From positions 186,001 through 250,000 of the forward strand of contig ML991814.1 in assembly GCA_010094025.1 (NCBI GenBank): a stretch of 64,000 nucleotides of DNA, written 5' to 3'. Both the position numbers and the translations under genes were made by a program. Below the pieces are notes generated by a model. That model ran no database searches, was not told the origin of the DNA, and was given only the letters and a program-made list of their open reading frames with translations. Shown piece after piece: positions 1 to 9,874 of this stretch. This DNA comes from Viridothelium virens (lineage: Eukaryota; Ascomycota; Dothideomycetes; Trypetheliales; Trypetheliaceae). Positions within the stretch are counted from its first letter, which is position 1. Each line of letters opens with the position of its first letter.

Positions 1-777
1 TTCTCATGAGTCCCTAAGGATCGCAGAAAGCTCCGTCCGCAGCTTAATCAATCAGCACGACACGTACCTTACCGAGGATCCGCCGAGCGATAGCGAAGCA
101 AAAGTGGCTGCAAAGCACTTAAAAAGTCGACTTGCTTTCCAGTGCCAACTTCTAGAAAGCCTCAAGTTTCGTTCCCAATCTAACAGAGAAGAGACTACAA
201 AATGAACTTAATCTAGTCAGTCCTCGAATTCATTCTACGTTAGGGATACCCCCAATCATCAGATTTACACAAGACACACTGCTCTATCCCAGACATCGCT
301 TACTTCACATTTACCGCCAGCCTTCCAGATGCTGCGAAGCCACCCACACTAATCTCGCCAAGCGATTTTGATATCCTCTCGATAATACCGTGGCTAACGA
401 CCTAGGCTTTCAATGTCGTTTCCCAATACGACAGCCGAGTATCCGTTCAAATCGGAAAAGCTGTACAAAGTGACAGCACCGCTATGAAAACCCTCGCCAT
501 GCTCACGATGGTCTTTCTTCCTGCAACTTTTACCAGTGTAAGTGACCAGCTGCATATGCAATGAGCTTGCCCAGTACTGAGGGGGCGTTCAAAGTCCATA
601 TTTAGCATGACGTTCTTCAATTACGCGCCCGGGAGCGAAGGTGAGCCAGAGGCATTCATGGTTTCGCAGAGATTTTGGCTATATTGGGCGGTGTCAGTGC
701 CTCTGACCGGCGCGACAATGGGACTGTGGTATCTTTGGATGCGGTTGTATCCTGTCAAAGCTATCGGAAGCTCCTGA
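1..777 (+). pseudogene. CorA-like membrane protein, 3' part, apparent frameshift (partial at left edge)
   Basis: This is the 3' part of a gene that runs in from outside the window. Proposed exons are 2-215, 406-537 and 595-777. Exon 1 encodes a long helix (KHLKSRLAFQCQLLESLKFR, then SQSN). Exon 2 ends in MKTLAMLTMVFLPATFTS and exon 3 continues SIFSMTFFNY..., then a second hydrophobic segment (FWLYWAVSVPLTGATMGLWY) and a stop. The 'MKT..VLTMVFLPATF..S.FSMTFFNY' pattern is the two-helix C-terminus of fungal CorA-like proteins. In exon 1 the frame meets TGA at 203-205 after the A-run 199-202; dropping one A restores NELNL, which joins exon 2 in phase 0 across 216-405. No GMN motif is visible, so ion transport is not claimed. 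It could be a recent pseudogene, a sequencing error in the A-run, or alternative splicing that I could not resolve. Confidence 0.6.
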
Positions 778-968
778 TATAGTCAAAGATAGCGGGAGAG
801 GATATCACATTTTCGGCTCTATTGTGACCATTTCGTTGCTGCTAGTTTCAGTCGATGACGCCAATCTACTTCAATAAAAGCATCTCTCTGACAGTCATAC
901 GCGCGGAAATTTTGTGATTCATCATTAAATGGTCGGGAAAGAGGAAGTATATACACCCAAGGAAAGCT

Positions 969-2675
969 TTAGCCAAATGATTGAGACCTTACTTCGCGCA
1001 GTGAGCTAGAAGTCTTGCTGCTGGGGGAGCTAGATCTCGCAGAAGAAAAGTACCTCTCGTATCTCCGGTCGAGTTGTCGCGCGTCGTTCGTCAACTTCTG
1101 CAAGACACCAGTCACATCCGAGCCGATTTTGTTTTCAGCCTCTGTATCATTCGTACAGATCATATTTGATCCACCGTTTGCCAGCTCTTTGATCCAGTAC
1201 CCGCTCTCAATCTGTCTCGTCGGCGTGAGAAGCTCCATGGACTTGCCCTCACCAGGATTAGACAAGCCACCGCCATACCAAAACAGTTTACCTTTATCAT
1301 CCACATGCGCAAGCTTGTATCCACACCCCTCCTCGTCCTCCGCTAACGAGTCATCTTTCAAAATCGTGCCAAACTCCTGGTGCATATAGTAATCCGTCCA
1401 CACCAACTCCGGCCCCGCCATCCACACCTCTTCCCTCAAATTCTTACTCCTCCCCATCTCCTGGTCTCTCACCCCTCCCATACTCAGCCAGCACGCCTGC
1501 AGCAGCGCCAACAACACAGGGAAACGCGACTTATCGATCGCCACCATGCCGCCATCAATCAGCGGCGACGAGTCCGACTTCCACGGCTTGTCCATATCGG
1601 CGAAGAACGGCTCGGCTTTCTTGTGGAAGCGGGTCCACTCAAGAAACGCAGCGCGGTCATGATTCGACACCAGCCCATCCTGGAACACCGAGATGCCGCG
1701 CCAGGCGTAGCCGGACGAGTTGAGCAGGTTCTCCGGTGGCTGCAGCAGCACGACGTCTGGGTCTAGGCCGACGACGTGCTCGAATTTGGAGGCGAGCACC
1801 GCGAAGGGTTTGAGCACCCAGAGGGCTCCGGAGTCGGTGGGGTCGAGGCTGAGGTAGGAGTCGTCGAAGATGGAGAGGAGATTGAGGAGCTCGATGTCCG
1901 GGTTGATTTCGGAGAGGAGCTCGAGGTTTTTGCTGCCGATGCTGTCGATGCCGGCATAGGCGACTTGGATGGGAAGGTCGGTTTTGACGACGTTGCGGAG
2001 GTTGGAGATGAGGTGAGTGGCGTGGCGGAAGTTTTCTTCGTCGATGGTGATGACGATGCCGCGAGAGTTGGGCTCGAAGCGTTGCTTTAGCTTTCTCCAT
2101 GCAGTAGGAGCTCCAGTGATAGAGAGATTGTGAAGGAAAGGGTAGTTGTGGGCCAATGCATGCTCGAATCGTTCAGTCATGGATTGAGCTGGGAAGGTCC
2201 TGCATTCGGAATCAAGCTTTGCGGCAATTGGCGCGATTCTTTGCAGCATCACAGCGCGTCTTCCTGTAGCACCGTACATGTCGAGTGGGTATGGCCAGTC
2301 AATCATCTCCCGTAGTTCACTCATAAAAGTGTCTCGCAGCCGGAGATTGTCGTAGAGGCATTCTGGCTGCGCCGGATCGCCTGCTTCCCAAGCCAGATGA
2401 CCGGATGATTTTGCATGTCCATGATGCCCGTGGTACCCCCAAGAAGGCCAATAGCCAAGCCAGAGACAGTAGAGAAATAGAACACAAGCCACAGCAAGTA
2501 CCCTCACTCGCCAATTTCGATCCTTCCAGTGTGGGCTAGATAACGGTGAAGCATTGATAGTTTCCAGACCTGGCGTCAGCTTTTCTCTCGTGAGAGGATA
2601 CTTCTGGCTAGCATCAATTCCTAGAGTCATCTTTTTGAACGTATGCATCTTGGATTTGTACATTGGAATAGACAT
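969..2675 (-). CDS. GT71 (Mnn1-type) alpha-mannosyltransferase, type II Golgi membrane protein
   Basis: Single-exon 568-aa protein. A cytosolic N-terminus of about 55 residues is followed by one membrane segment (about residues 57-76) and a His/Gly-rich stem, the topology of Golgi glycosyltransferases. The catalytic part begins near residue 200 (RGIVITIDEENFRHA) and carries a DxD motif, DPD at 305-307 in GLDPDVVLLQPP, for the metal and nucleotide sugar. 'PLIDGGMVAIDKSRFP' and 'WMAGPELVW' further on fit the MNN1/GT71 fold. Family members add alpha-1,3-mannose to N- or O-glycans of wall proteins. The C-terminal 40 residues are Ser/Arg-rich. The first ATG gives the expected short cytosolic tail. 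Family assignment is confident; the linkage made is inferred. Confidence 0.85.
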   Translation of the reverse strand: MSIPMYKSKMHTFKKMTLGIDASQKYPLTREKLTPGLETINASPLSSPHWKDRNWRVRVLAVACVLFLYCLWLGYWPSWGYHGHHGHAKSSGHLAWEAGDPAQPECLYDNLRLRDTFMSELREMIDWPYPLDMYGATGRRAVMLQRIAPIAAKLDSECRTFPAQSMTERFEHALAHNYPFLHNLSITGAPTAWRKLKQRFEPNSRGIVITIDEENFRHATHLISNLRNVVKTDLPIQVAYAGIDSIGSKNLELLSEINPDIELLNLLSIFDDSYLSLDPTDSGALWVLKPFAVLASKFEHVVGLDPDVVLLQPPENLLNSSGYAWRGISVFQDGLVSNHDRAAFLEWTRFHKKAEPFFADMDKPWKSDSSPLIDGGMVAIDKSRFPVLLALLQACWLSMGGVRDQEMGRSKNLREEVWMAGPELVWTDYYMHQEFGTILKDDSLAEDEEGCGYKLAHVDDKGKLFWYGGGLSNPGEGKSMELLTPTRQIESGYWIKELANGGSNMICTNDTEAENKIGSDVTGVLQKLTNDARQLDRRYERYFSSARSSSPSSKTSSSLREVRSQSFG

Positions 2676-4583
2676 GACGTTCCCTTCCGAGGAGATGGCG
2701 AGAGTAACTTTGAGTTAATAAAGCATACTCACGGTTATCTGTTCTGAATGCCATTAGATGACGCTCACGCTGCGGATGATGCCGAGTTCAATCAAGTCCA
2801 ACGCCATCCACGGGGGAATGGTTGGTCTTTGAGTTGGCCGTGCAGCTAATGGCAGGATCCTAGAGGAAAGATTTGGCGAACTCAAGGTAAGACTAACTTC
2901 CGTTGGTATTGAGAAGTAAAGCCATCTTAGAGTCCCGAGGCTCTTTTCAAAGAAAGAGACGGTTCTATGGAGGACGCGAAATTTTCATGGGCAGATATTA
3001 CGAAATAGGAGATATGGACTCGGATCTCCCAGACTATTTCCGAAGTCAAGTGATACTTGAGCAATAGAGAATTTCTGAAAATCTCCAGTTGCAAATGTAC
3101 AAGCTTTTCTGGGCGTTGTTGGTTGGTCGGGTTGGATGGCTGTCTGTCCACACAACACGAATCCATCCAGTTGCGCCAAATCGGACGAGAATAGGGTACT
3201 GTTCCATGGCATTTTGTGTACTCTGAGTTTTATGTGGCTGCTATCCGCTACAACAATTATTCGGGATATAGTAGTAGGCGATATGGTCCTTTTGTGAACA
3301 CGTCATGGGTGTAGACCACAACGTTTGAAGGTTTTCCAGCCAGCGCAGTCAAAACGTTTGGCGAAAGAGCGAAGACAGATCCGTGCTCGACAGAATTTTC
3401 ATGGGTCCAAACTGAAGCTATCATTTTCTAGTAGGGTAAAATCGATAGCGAGCAGACCATAAAAACGATTTGGGGATCGAGAAACTAGTTATCGAAAATT
3501 CTTTGCTCTATGTATATAACATCGTTGCACAGAAACGGCAGGGTCAACATGAGCGCTACAAAAAGGACGGACAATTTACGCGTTTCTTTGTCCGTGGATG
3601 GCCAGACTTTCATCTACTGATTCCTTCCCTCATCTGTCGTCGTGCAGCCTCCGAGAAAATCTCCCCGACATCGCTCTACCTGCTCTTTTATGAGCTTATA
3701 GTTATTGTGGCTAATCCAGCCGTCCCATCCTCAATACGCTCCCACTTGACCAAGAAGTTCGCTTCTTGACACAACGCCCTTTCGCCACTATTCTTCCTTG
3801 TTGCTTTGGTGAGCTTTGTCCTCTGCAGTACACGAGAGAGGGCGAGGGACGGTGGGTCCAGCAGAGATGGGCCGTTCATCCTGCACCCGTGTGAGCATCG
3901 ACTGAGGAAGATTCACCGTCGCTATGAATTGAACCAGCTAAGCTTATGATTTGACTGGCGAAAGAATCTCGAAATCCTGACTGACGTCGTAATCGGAGAA
4001 ACACGCAGTAAAATGTACTGGAAAAAGGAGCGACATGGAGCTGGGGAAGATGGACGAGAAACTTGTGTTGAAATCGAGAACAGTCACTACAAGGGACAAA
4101 GCTAAGGAGAGAATGGAATATTGAGATCATCTTGAACTGTATTTGCGACAGGCAGCAACAAGAAATGAGTGACGAAAGGCCAAGTCCCCGTTGGGCTTGT
4201 GCACGATGTTTGCGCAGCAATGTATCATCCGATAAATTACGAAACCTGCCATACATTAAAAAGACAAACTCGTACTCAAAGATCGTTGACTTCAATTTTG
4301 TCTCGCACGCATGCACGCAGGCGCGTCCAGCTCAAGATCGAGTGATTGGCATAGCAGCGACCGAGCGAGGCATGAGACGTATCCGACGAGTCCTGGTGAG
4401 ACTCTGGAGCAAGGCGGACTACCGCGAGAAGGAGCGTCCTCATGCATATTTAGCGATGTCTTATTGTGATCATCTATTGGCAACGTGCAAAATGCAGTAT
4501 GGTTTTCATGAATCCTCAACGAGACTGGGAATGCATCCCATTCATATTCTATGCACCAGTGGCAGAGGAAATACGCCGGGGTA
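2676..4583. other. intergenic, no supported gene
   Basis: About 1.9 kb between the 5' end of the GT71 gene and the 3' end of FYV7. Several open frames of 60-150 codons occur on both strands, but none shows a recognisable domain or plausible splice partners. The first few hundred bases should hold the GT71 promoter. Confidence 0.5.
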
Positions 4584-5349
4584 TCATGATGCCATTACCT
4601 TCTTTACTTTCTCCAACAGTACCTTGCTTTCCCTTCCCAGCTTTCTCTTTCCGTCCCTGCCTGGTGCTTTTGCCTTCGCCATAGCTCTTCGAAATCGCTC
4701 TCTTTCCTCCAGTTTTTGCTGCCGCTGCTGTGCTGCCTCTTCTCTAGCTTTCTGCCGCTCTTCAGCCTCCTTCCGCTTCGTGTTTGCATATGCCTCTTCT
4801 CTGCCGAAAGTATGCGGACGGACCCGCTGCCGGCGTTGTGGATGCACCTGCTCATCTGGCGCTTGCTCGATTGATGCATGCTGATCATCGGTTAGATCGT
4901 TCGCAGAGGAAGGCTTCACAGGTAAAGTCGCTGATGTATCGGGTACATCGAGCTTGGGCGGCTCCGAGGAAAATCCAGCAAAGTCATCACTGTCAGTGTC
5001 GTCCTCGACTTCATCCTTGGTATCCTCTTCGTGGTGCTCAGGGATATGGCTTGTAACGGTGGGCGGTGCCTTGCTCTTTTGGGCCTCCTCCTGTTCTCGT
5101 GCCTTGAGCTTAGCATATCGCTTTTTGAGCTTCGCCCTCTGAATGAGATCTTTTTTGATCTTTTGGACTAGGGCTGAGTCAGTCGTTGCGACAGCTTTCC
5201 GAATTGTGGTGTGATCATGTACCTTTCCGCTTGTAAGTTCCGTCTGGTAAGTTTGCAGGGCCTACAGAAAATCCTTTTCTGACACGCTTCTCCTCGGGCG
5301 GCTTTGCCAAGGCAGAGTCCGCATCATCTCTCGGCCTCTTCTGCCCCAT
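4584..5349 (-). CDS. FYV7: rRNA-processing protein FYV7
   Basis: Two exons, 5349-5223 and 5167-4584, with a 55-nt intron at 5168-5222 (GTACAT donor, CTGAC branch site just before CAG...CCCTAG). The spliced product is 236 aa. The N-terminus MGQKRPRDD... leads to [18 protein letters not shown], which joins [20 protein letters not shown] across the intron. This is the hallmark block of the Fyv7/TAP26 family. The C-terminal half is a charged helix ([25 protein letters not shown]...) ending in a Lys-rich tail. Yeast Fyv7 is a nucleolar factor for 18S rRNA maturation in the small-subunit processome. The start ATG at 5349 is the only one that gives the conserved N-terminus. Confidence 0.85.
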
Positions 5350-6033
5350 GATAGAGGGCGACAGCCAGCCTCAGGCACGGACATGCGCCGAAAGGGCAAT
5401 GGTTGGACGGAGAAAGGTTGCGGGAGCTGGCGGCGAGACGAGGCGGGGCACGCTCAAAGGCTCGGGTCAACCGTGGAACAAACGTGGGCCTAGACACGCT
5501 TGGATAAGAGACGGAAGGGTGGAGGGATAAGATTGAGCCATCTCAGCATTACTTTATGACTTTATTATGCCTGCCTTCTTCGTCGCAGCCCGCAGCCGCG
5601 TGAATCAACCTTGCACCCTTGGCTGAAAGCGGTTTCGGCCAGAGAATCCCGTCATGATGCTGCGTCAAGGCCAGGTGATCTGCTGGCCACCAACTGCTGC
5701 ACCACCTCCTTCGTCGCTGCTACATTGCTCTTTGTCGCTCCAGTGTTTCGTACCGCTCTCGCTTCCTGTCTTTGTGTCTTTGCTCGGTTCAAGAAATTTG
5801 ATTTAGACTCCGAGATATACTCGAGCTTCCATTCTTCCGACCAGAAGGTGGCGACAGTGCTTTGCCAACGCATGAGACGTCTGACTGATGCTGTGGTAGC
5901 CGCAGCTCTTTCCGGGAGAAGTTTTCTCATGCAAGCCACTGAAAACATTTTCTTTCCCCCCGAAAGAGTCTTACGATAAGAGGATCTCTGCATCTCTTGT
6001 TCATGCTGGCGTTAGGAGGTTCAATGTTGAAAC
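5350..6033. promoter_or_regulatory. divergent intergenic region between FYV7 and the Atos-like gene
   Basis: 684 bp separate the two outward-facing start codons, so it should contain both promoters and 5' UTRs. A 113-codon open frame on the minus strand (5652-5993) overlaps a 122-codon frame on the plus strand; neither resembles a known family. No TATA box or other site is claimed. Confidence 0.4.
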
Positions 6034-8696
6034 ATGCCAATCTTTCATGACGTCCAAGGGGAACCGCCTTCTGAGGCGTATACATCCGAGGAGACGGCCA
6101 TGCACGAGAACAACAACCTCGAGCTTATACAATCACGTTCCAGCAATGAATCTTCAAGACCTCCGTCTCGCCGAGAAACGCAATATCCGTTTACCGCTCT
6201 GCAAAACCAAGCAATAGCGTATGGCAGCTATGTTGCTGGTTCTGGGATCAGTCGTGGTCAACTCATTCAGAGGTTGAAACGGGCCCAAAGCCCCATACAG
6301 AATGTATGTCCAAAGCTCTTTCTCTTTTCATGGGTGCTAGGTTGCCCTTGGAATGGACCTTCCGGTTTCCCATCTCACACGCCGTCTGTTCTTATCATGT
6401 CTCATGCTATCTGGCAATTTTCGGACGACAACTTTTATCTCTTCCCAAATCACGTTACATTCATATGTTCAACATGACGCTTTACTTCCCATACTTAACA
6501 CTAATGGTTGATACCTCACAGCATGCCAGACCTGCCAGTAAAGATCGCAGCAGACCGGGCTCTCGCTCCTCAAATGCTCGAAATTCACCCTCGCCTCTTT
6601 TGCCTCCTGTTGAGCTTAAAAATATCTCGAAGGATTCGTCAAAGGAAGAGGAAGACGTTCACACGAGCAACTGGAACGCAGGAATGGAGATCGAGCGGCC
6701 AAGGTCGGCTTTGCATTCAGGAGATTTTCGGCAACAGGCTTCGGAGTCTACACAACGGTCAGAAGAGCCTCATGAGTTGCTAAGTCTGTCAAGACAACCA
6801 ATATCAACATCGCCACCAGCGCCTTGGCATAGTTCATTCCCAGCGAATGCTCGCAGGAATCTCTACAATGATGATCAGCAATCAACAGACTTTGAAGACT
6901 TAAGACTACTCCCTACAAGATCTCGGGCCATTTCACAAAGTCTTTCGAAGACTGGATTCTTCTATCAGCCACCTTCGAGCCCGCTCGTGCAACAGTCCAA
7001 CAATGCGGATATTGGATCACCAAGGAGTTCACCAAGTAGAGAACGTAGAAGTCCTGACACTAATAGGCGCCATACCTTCTCTCCTCAATCTTTTCAGACA
7101 TTTCAAACTCGTCAAAGTCCATCTTCATCTCATAGCTCACGTTTGCCAAGAACTATCCGAAGGGAGAGCAGTGCCCCTTATCAAGCACATCAGCCTCGCC
7201 GGTCGTTGAATGGATTCCATTCCTTTTCGGCCTCCACCCCTCAAACTCCTCAAGTTCAGCCAAGGCGTCCCTCAATTCCAGACATATCGCCCCTCAATGC
7301 CCCTATGGTCGGCTCATATGAAGAATCTATTTTGAGAGGTCGAATGTCTACCACGCCTTCCAGACCACTCAATTTTATTGCTCAAATTGGCGTCCTGGGA
7401 CGTGGTAAATGCAAACCACAGCTCAAGTGTCCACCACACGCCACAGTGCCATTTCCCGCTGTATTCTACAGCTATGGGCAAGGACACGGCCGACGCGCCT
7501 CCATCTCCGAAGATTCACCAAGTCCATACGTTGGCCTAGTCGATCTGGAGCACTCGCTTCAGTCCAACGAATCACGGAAAGACAGTCTCCGACGGCAGCG
7601 CCAGCTCACGCCCAGCGACTTTGACGAACCTTCGCAATCAAGAAGTGATACTGATCGGAGCACCCTCACCAAAGCGGAGCAGCGCAAACGCGAAAAAATG
7701 AAACGACGCTCCACCTCCCCGAAGGCGCCACCCGGCGGCAGCTACCGGATTCCTCCTCAGGGCCAACTCCAAATCGTCATCAAGAACCCCAACAAAACCG
7801 CCGTCAAACTCTTCCTCGTCCCCTACGACCTCTCAGACATGCCCGCAGGGACAAAAACCTTCCTCCGCCAGCGCTCGTACTCCGCCGGCCCCATCATCGA
7901 CATGCCCGTCTCCACGCGACGCAACCTCGGCACCGATCGCCCAGAAGCCGCGCTCTCAACTTCGGACGATCCGAGCGAGCGTCCCGTGCTGCGGTATCTC
8001 ATCCACCTGCACATCTGCTGCCCGAGCAAGGGGCGATATTTCCTGTACAAGAGCGTCCGCGTCGTCTTTGCGAACCGCGTGCCGGACGGGAAGGAGCGGC
8101 TGCGGAACGAGATCCAGCTCCCCGAGCCGCGGTACAGCGCGTACAAGCCGTTGCGGGATTCGAATATTGGGGGGGCGGCGCCTGGGCAGGCGGGCTTGTC
8201 GGAGCGGATGTATAAGCGGCGGAGCGCGGGGGTTGTGCCATCGGCGGCGGAGTTGGATGGGATGGATGGGCTGGTGTCGCCGTATCCGCAGCCGTTGTCG
8301 ACGAGGTCGTTTGGGTCGTCGTACCCGTATCATAGTCGTGGCGTGGAGCCCATCCCGCTGAGTTTTACGAGATTGCAGACGCTGCCGTCACGGCCCGGGA
8401 GTCGCGAGTCGGGACGGCCGGAGTCGAGACAGACGGGCGATGGGGATGGGGCTAATAGTAGCAATGGCTACAGCAATGGTATGATGGGGAGTCCCATGGG
8501 CCAGGAGATGAGCGATTTTGGTGGCGGCGATGGGGCAGAACTGGTAAGAGTAACGAGTTATGATAAATTGATAAGAGGAGAGGCGGGATATCCGGCTAGT
8601 CCGCCGGGAGGGCTGCTCGCTATGAGGCTGCGAGGGTTGGACGGCCAGAGGGACAGGATGGAAGCGGAAGAGCGGAGTGCAAAAGATTTGCGATGA
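6034..8696 (+). CDS. Atos/FAM214-like protein (DUF4210 plus C-terminal Atos domain)
   Basis: Two exons, 6034-6303 and 6522-8696, with a 218-nt phase-0 intron (GTATGT...CACAG). The spliced product is 814 aa. The first half is disordered and rich in Ser, Pro and Arg (many SPS/RRSP stretches). The conserved core begins at GSYEESILRGRMSTTPS and runs through FIAQIGVLGRGKCKPQLKCP to FPAVFYSYG, which matches DUF4210. After a basic linker comes GQLQIVIKNPNKTAVKLFLV and YDLSDMPAGTKTFLRQRSYS, the C-terminal Atos block, then LIHLHICCPSKGRYFLYKSV. Human ATOSA/ATOSB and a fission-yeast protein annotated for meiotic chromosome segregation share this layout. A nuclear regulatory role is inferred from the family. 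The tail is low-complexity Gly/Ser. Confidence 0.82.
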
Positions 8697-9541
8697 TACC
8701 TACCGTTTTTGAAATTGGATGCGGTGTCGGTGCTTCATGTTGGATACTATCAATTAATCGTGGCCATTGTCAGCGCGGTGTCTCGGCCAAAGTCTAGTTT
8801 TATCCAGAGTATCGTGTTGCCATAACCTCTCTTTTCGAAATTGAAGGGAACAAGATCTGTGCAATCAGTATTCATCATTATCTACCCAAATGCATGCCTC
8901 AAAGAATCTCAAAGCTATTTGGTCAGGCCAATTCTGAGTGCCGCCCCATGGACATTTATGCTATCTATCATGCTTGTCAGCTACGACGCAGCTGATCGTC
9001 GATACCGGCCTTACGCGAAGTAGAGGCAGCCCTTATCAAATAGAAATCAACTGACAATTTAGGGCATCTTCAACGAAATTTATTCATCGGAATCTCTCTC
9101 ATTTATGTGCAGAGAGCGGATGAGGATAGAGCGGTACTTCCTAATACTGCGGCAGGAAATCAACACGGTCAAGCATGACTGCGTGGGATATGGTTATGGA
9201 CTTCCCCCAATGGCGTACTACGGTGAGCTATCTCAGAGATGCAGTCACTAATACAAGGTCAACTCATTGAGACTGGCACAAGAAGAACAGATCATGATCA
9301 TCAAACGCAGCTTGATTTGATGTCACACCAGGTGACGAAGAGTATCTATATTACAGCGACGGCTACCATGCCATGATAATGGGAGTATCACTCGACGCAT
9401 ATATATGAACCAAACTTTGCGTGAATAAAGCGGGGGAATGATGACCACGAATGAGAAGAACGCCGAAGATGCCACTGCTGCAAAGCCCAAGTCCCTAAAG
9501 GTGTGTCATTTTTCTTGTCGCGAGTTGCCAGTTGAAGGTTC
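8697..9541. other. intergenic, convergent 3' region
   Basis: 845 bp between the 3' ends of the Atos-like gene and the small GPI protein gene. It would hold both 3' UTRs. I see no coding signal. Confidence 0.45.
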
Positions 9542-9874
9542 CTATAGCATGAGAGCAGCAAGACCGATCGCTGCGACACCCGCACCAGCGGGGACGACGA
9601 AGTGTGAGCCAGCGTTGCCAGTGCTTGCTGCGGCGGAGGAGCCGCTGGTTGAGCTGCCGCTGCCGCCTGTGGTCTGAGAGGAGCCAGAGCCAGAGCCCAT
9701 GGACATGGTGGTGGCGCCAGCCATCTCACCAGAGCTGGTGCCGGTCGAAATGGCGAAGCTCATCGGTTCGGTGTTGCCTGCACCTGAGGCACCGGCACCG
9801 GCGGCCGAGGAGGAAGAGGATTGAGCGGAGACGAGGGCGCTGAGAGCGGCAACGATGATGATTGTGGCGCGCAT
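9542..9874 (-). CDS. small Ser/Gly-rich GPI-anchored surface protein
   Basis: Intronless 110-aa protein. Residues 1-17 (MRATIIIVAALSALVSA) form a clear signal peptide. The body is almost wholly Ser, Gly, Ala and Thr (QSSSSSAAGAGASGAG and SGSGSSQTTGGSGSS stretches), suited to heavy O-mannosylation. The end, HFVVPAGAGVAAIGLAALML, is a hydrophobic GPI-attachment signal preceded by small residues (STGNAG) where cleavage could occur. Such proteins sit in the plasma membrane or cell wall of ascomycetes, and no enzymatic role is known. The composition is repetitive but there is no exact repeat. Confidence 0.75.
   Translation of the reverse strand: MRATIIIVAALSALVSAQSSSSSAAGAGASGAGNTEPMSFAISTGTSSGEMAGATTMSMGSGSGSSQTTGGSGSSTSGSSAAASTGNAGSHFVVPAGAGVAAIGLAALML

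Noticed and set aside
3876-4316. 146-codon minus-strand frame
   Set aside because: Composition rich in Cys, Phe and Ser, no domain or conserved motif, and overlapped by a 250-codon plus-strand frame that is itself a shadow of the FYV7 exon.
5652-5993. 113-codon minus-strand frame between FYV7 and the Atos-like gene
   Set aside because: It starts with a basic stretch that could pass for a presequence but shows no family resemblance, and a similar-length plus-strand frame overlaps it. It lies in a shared promoter.
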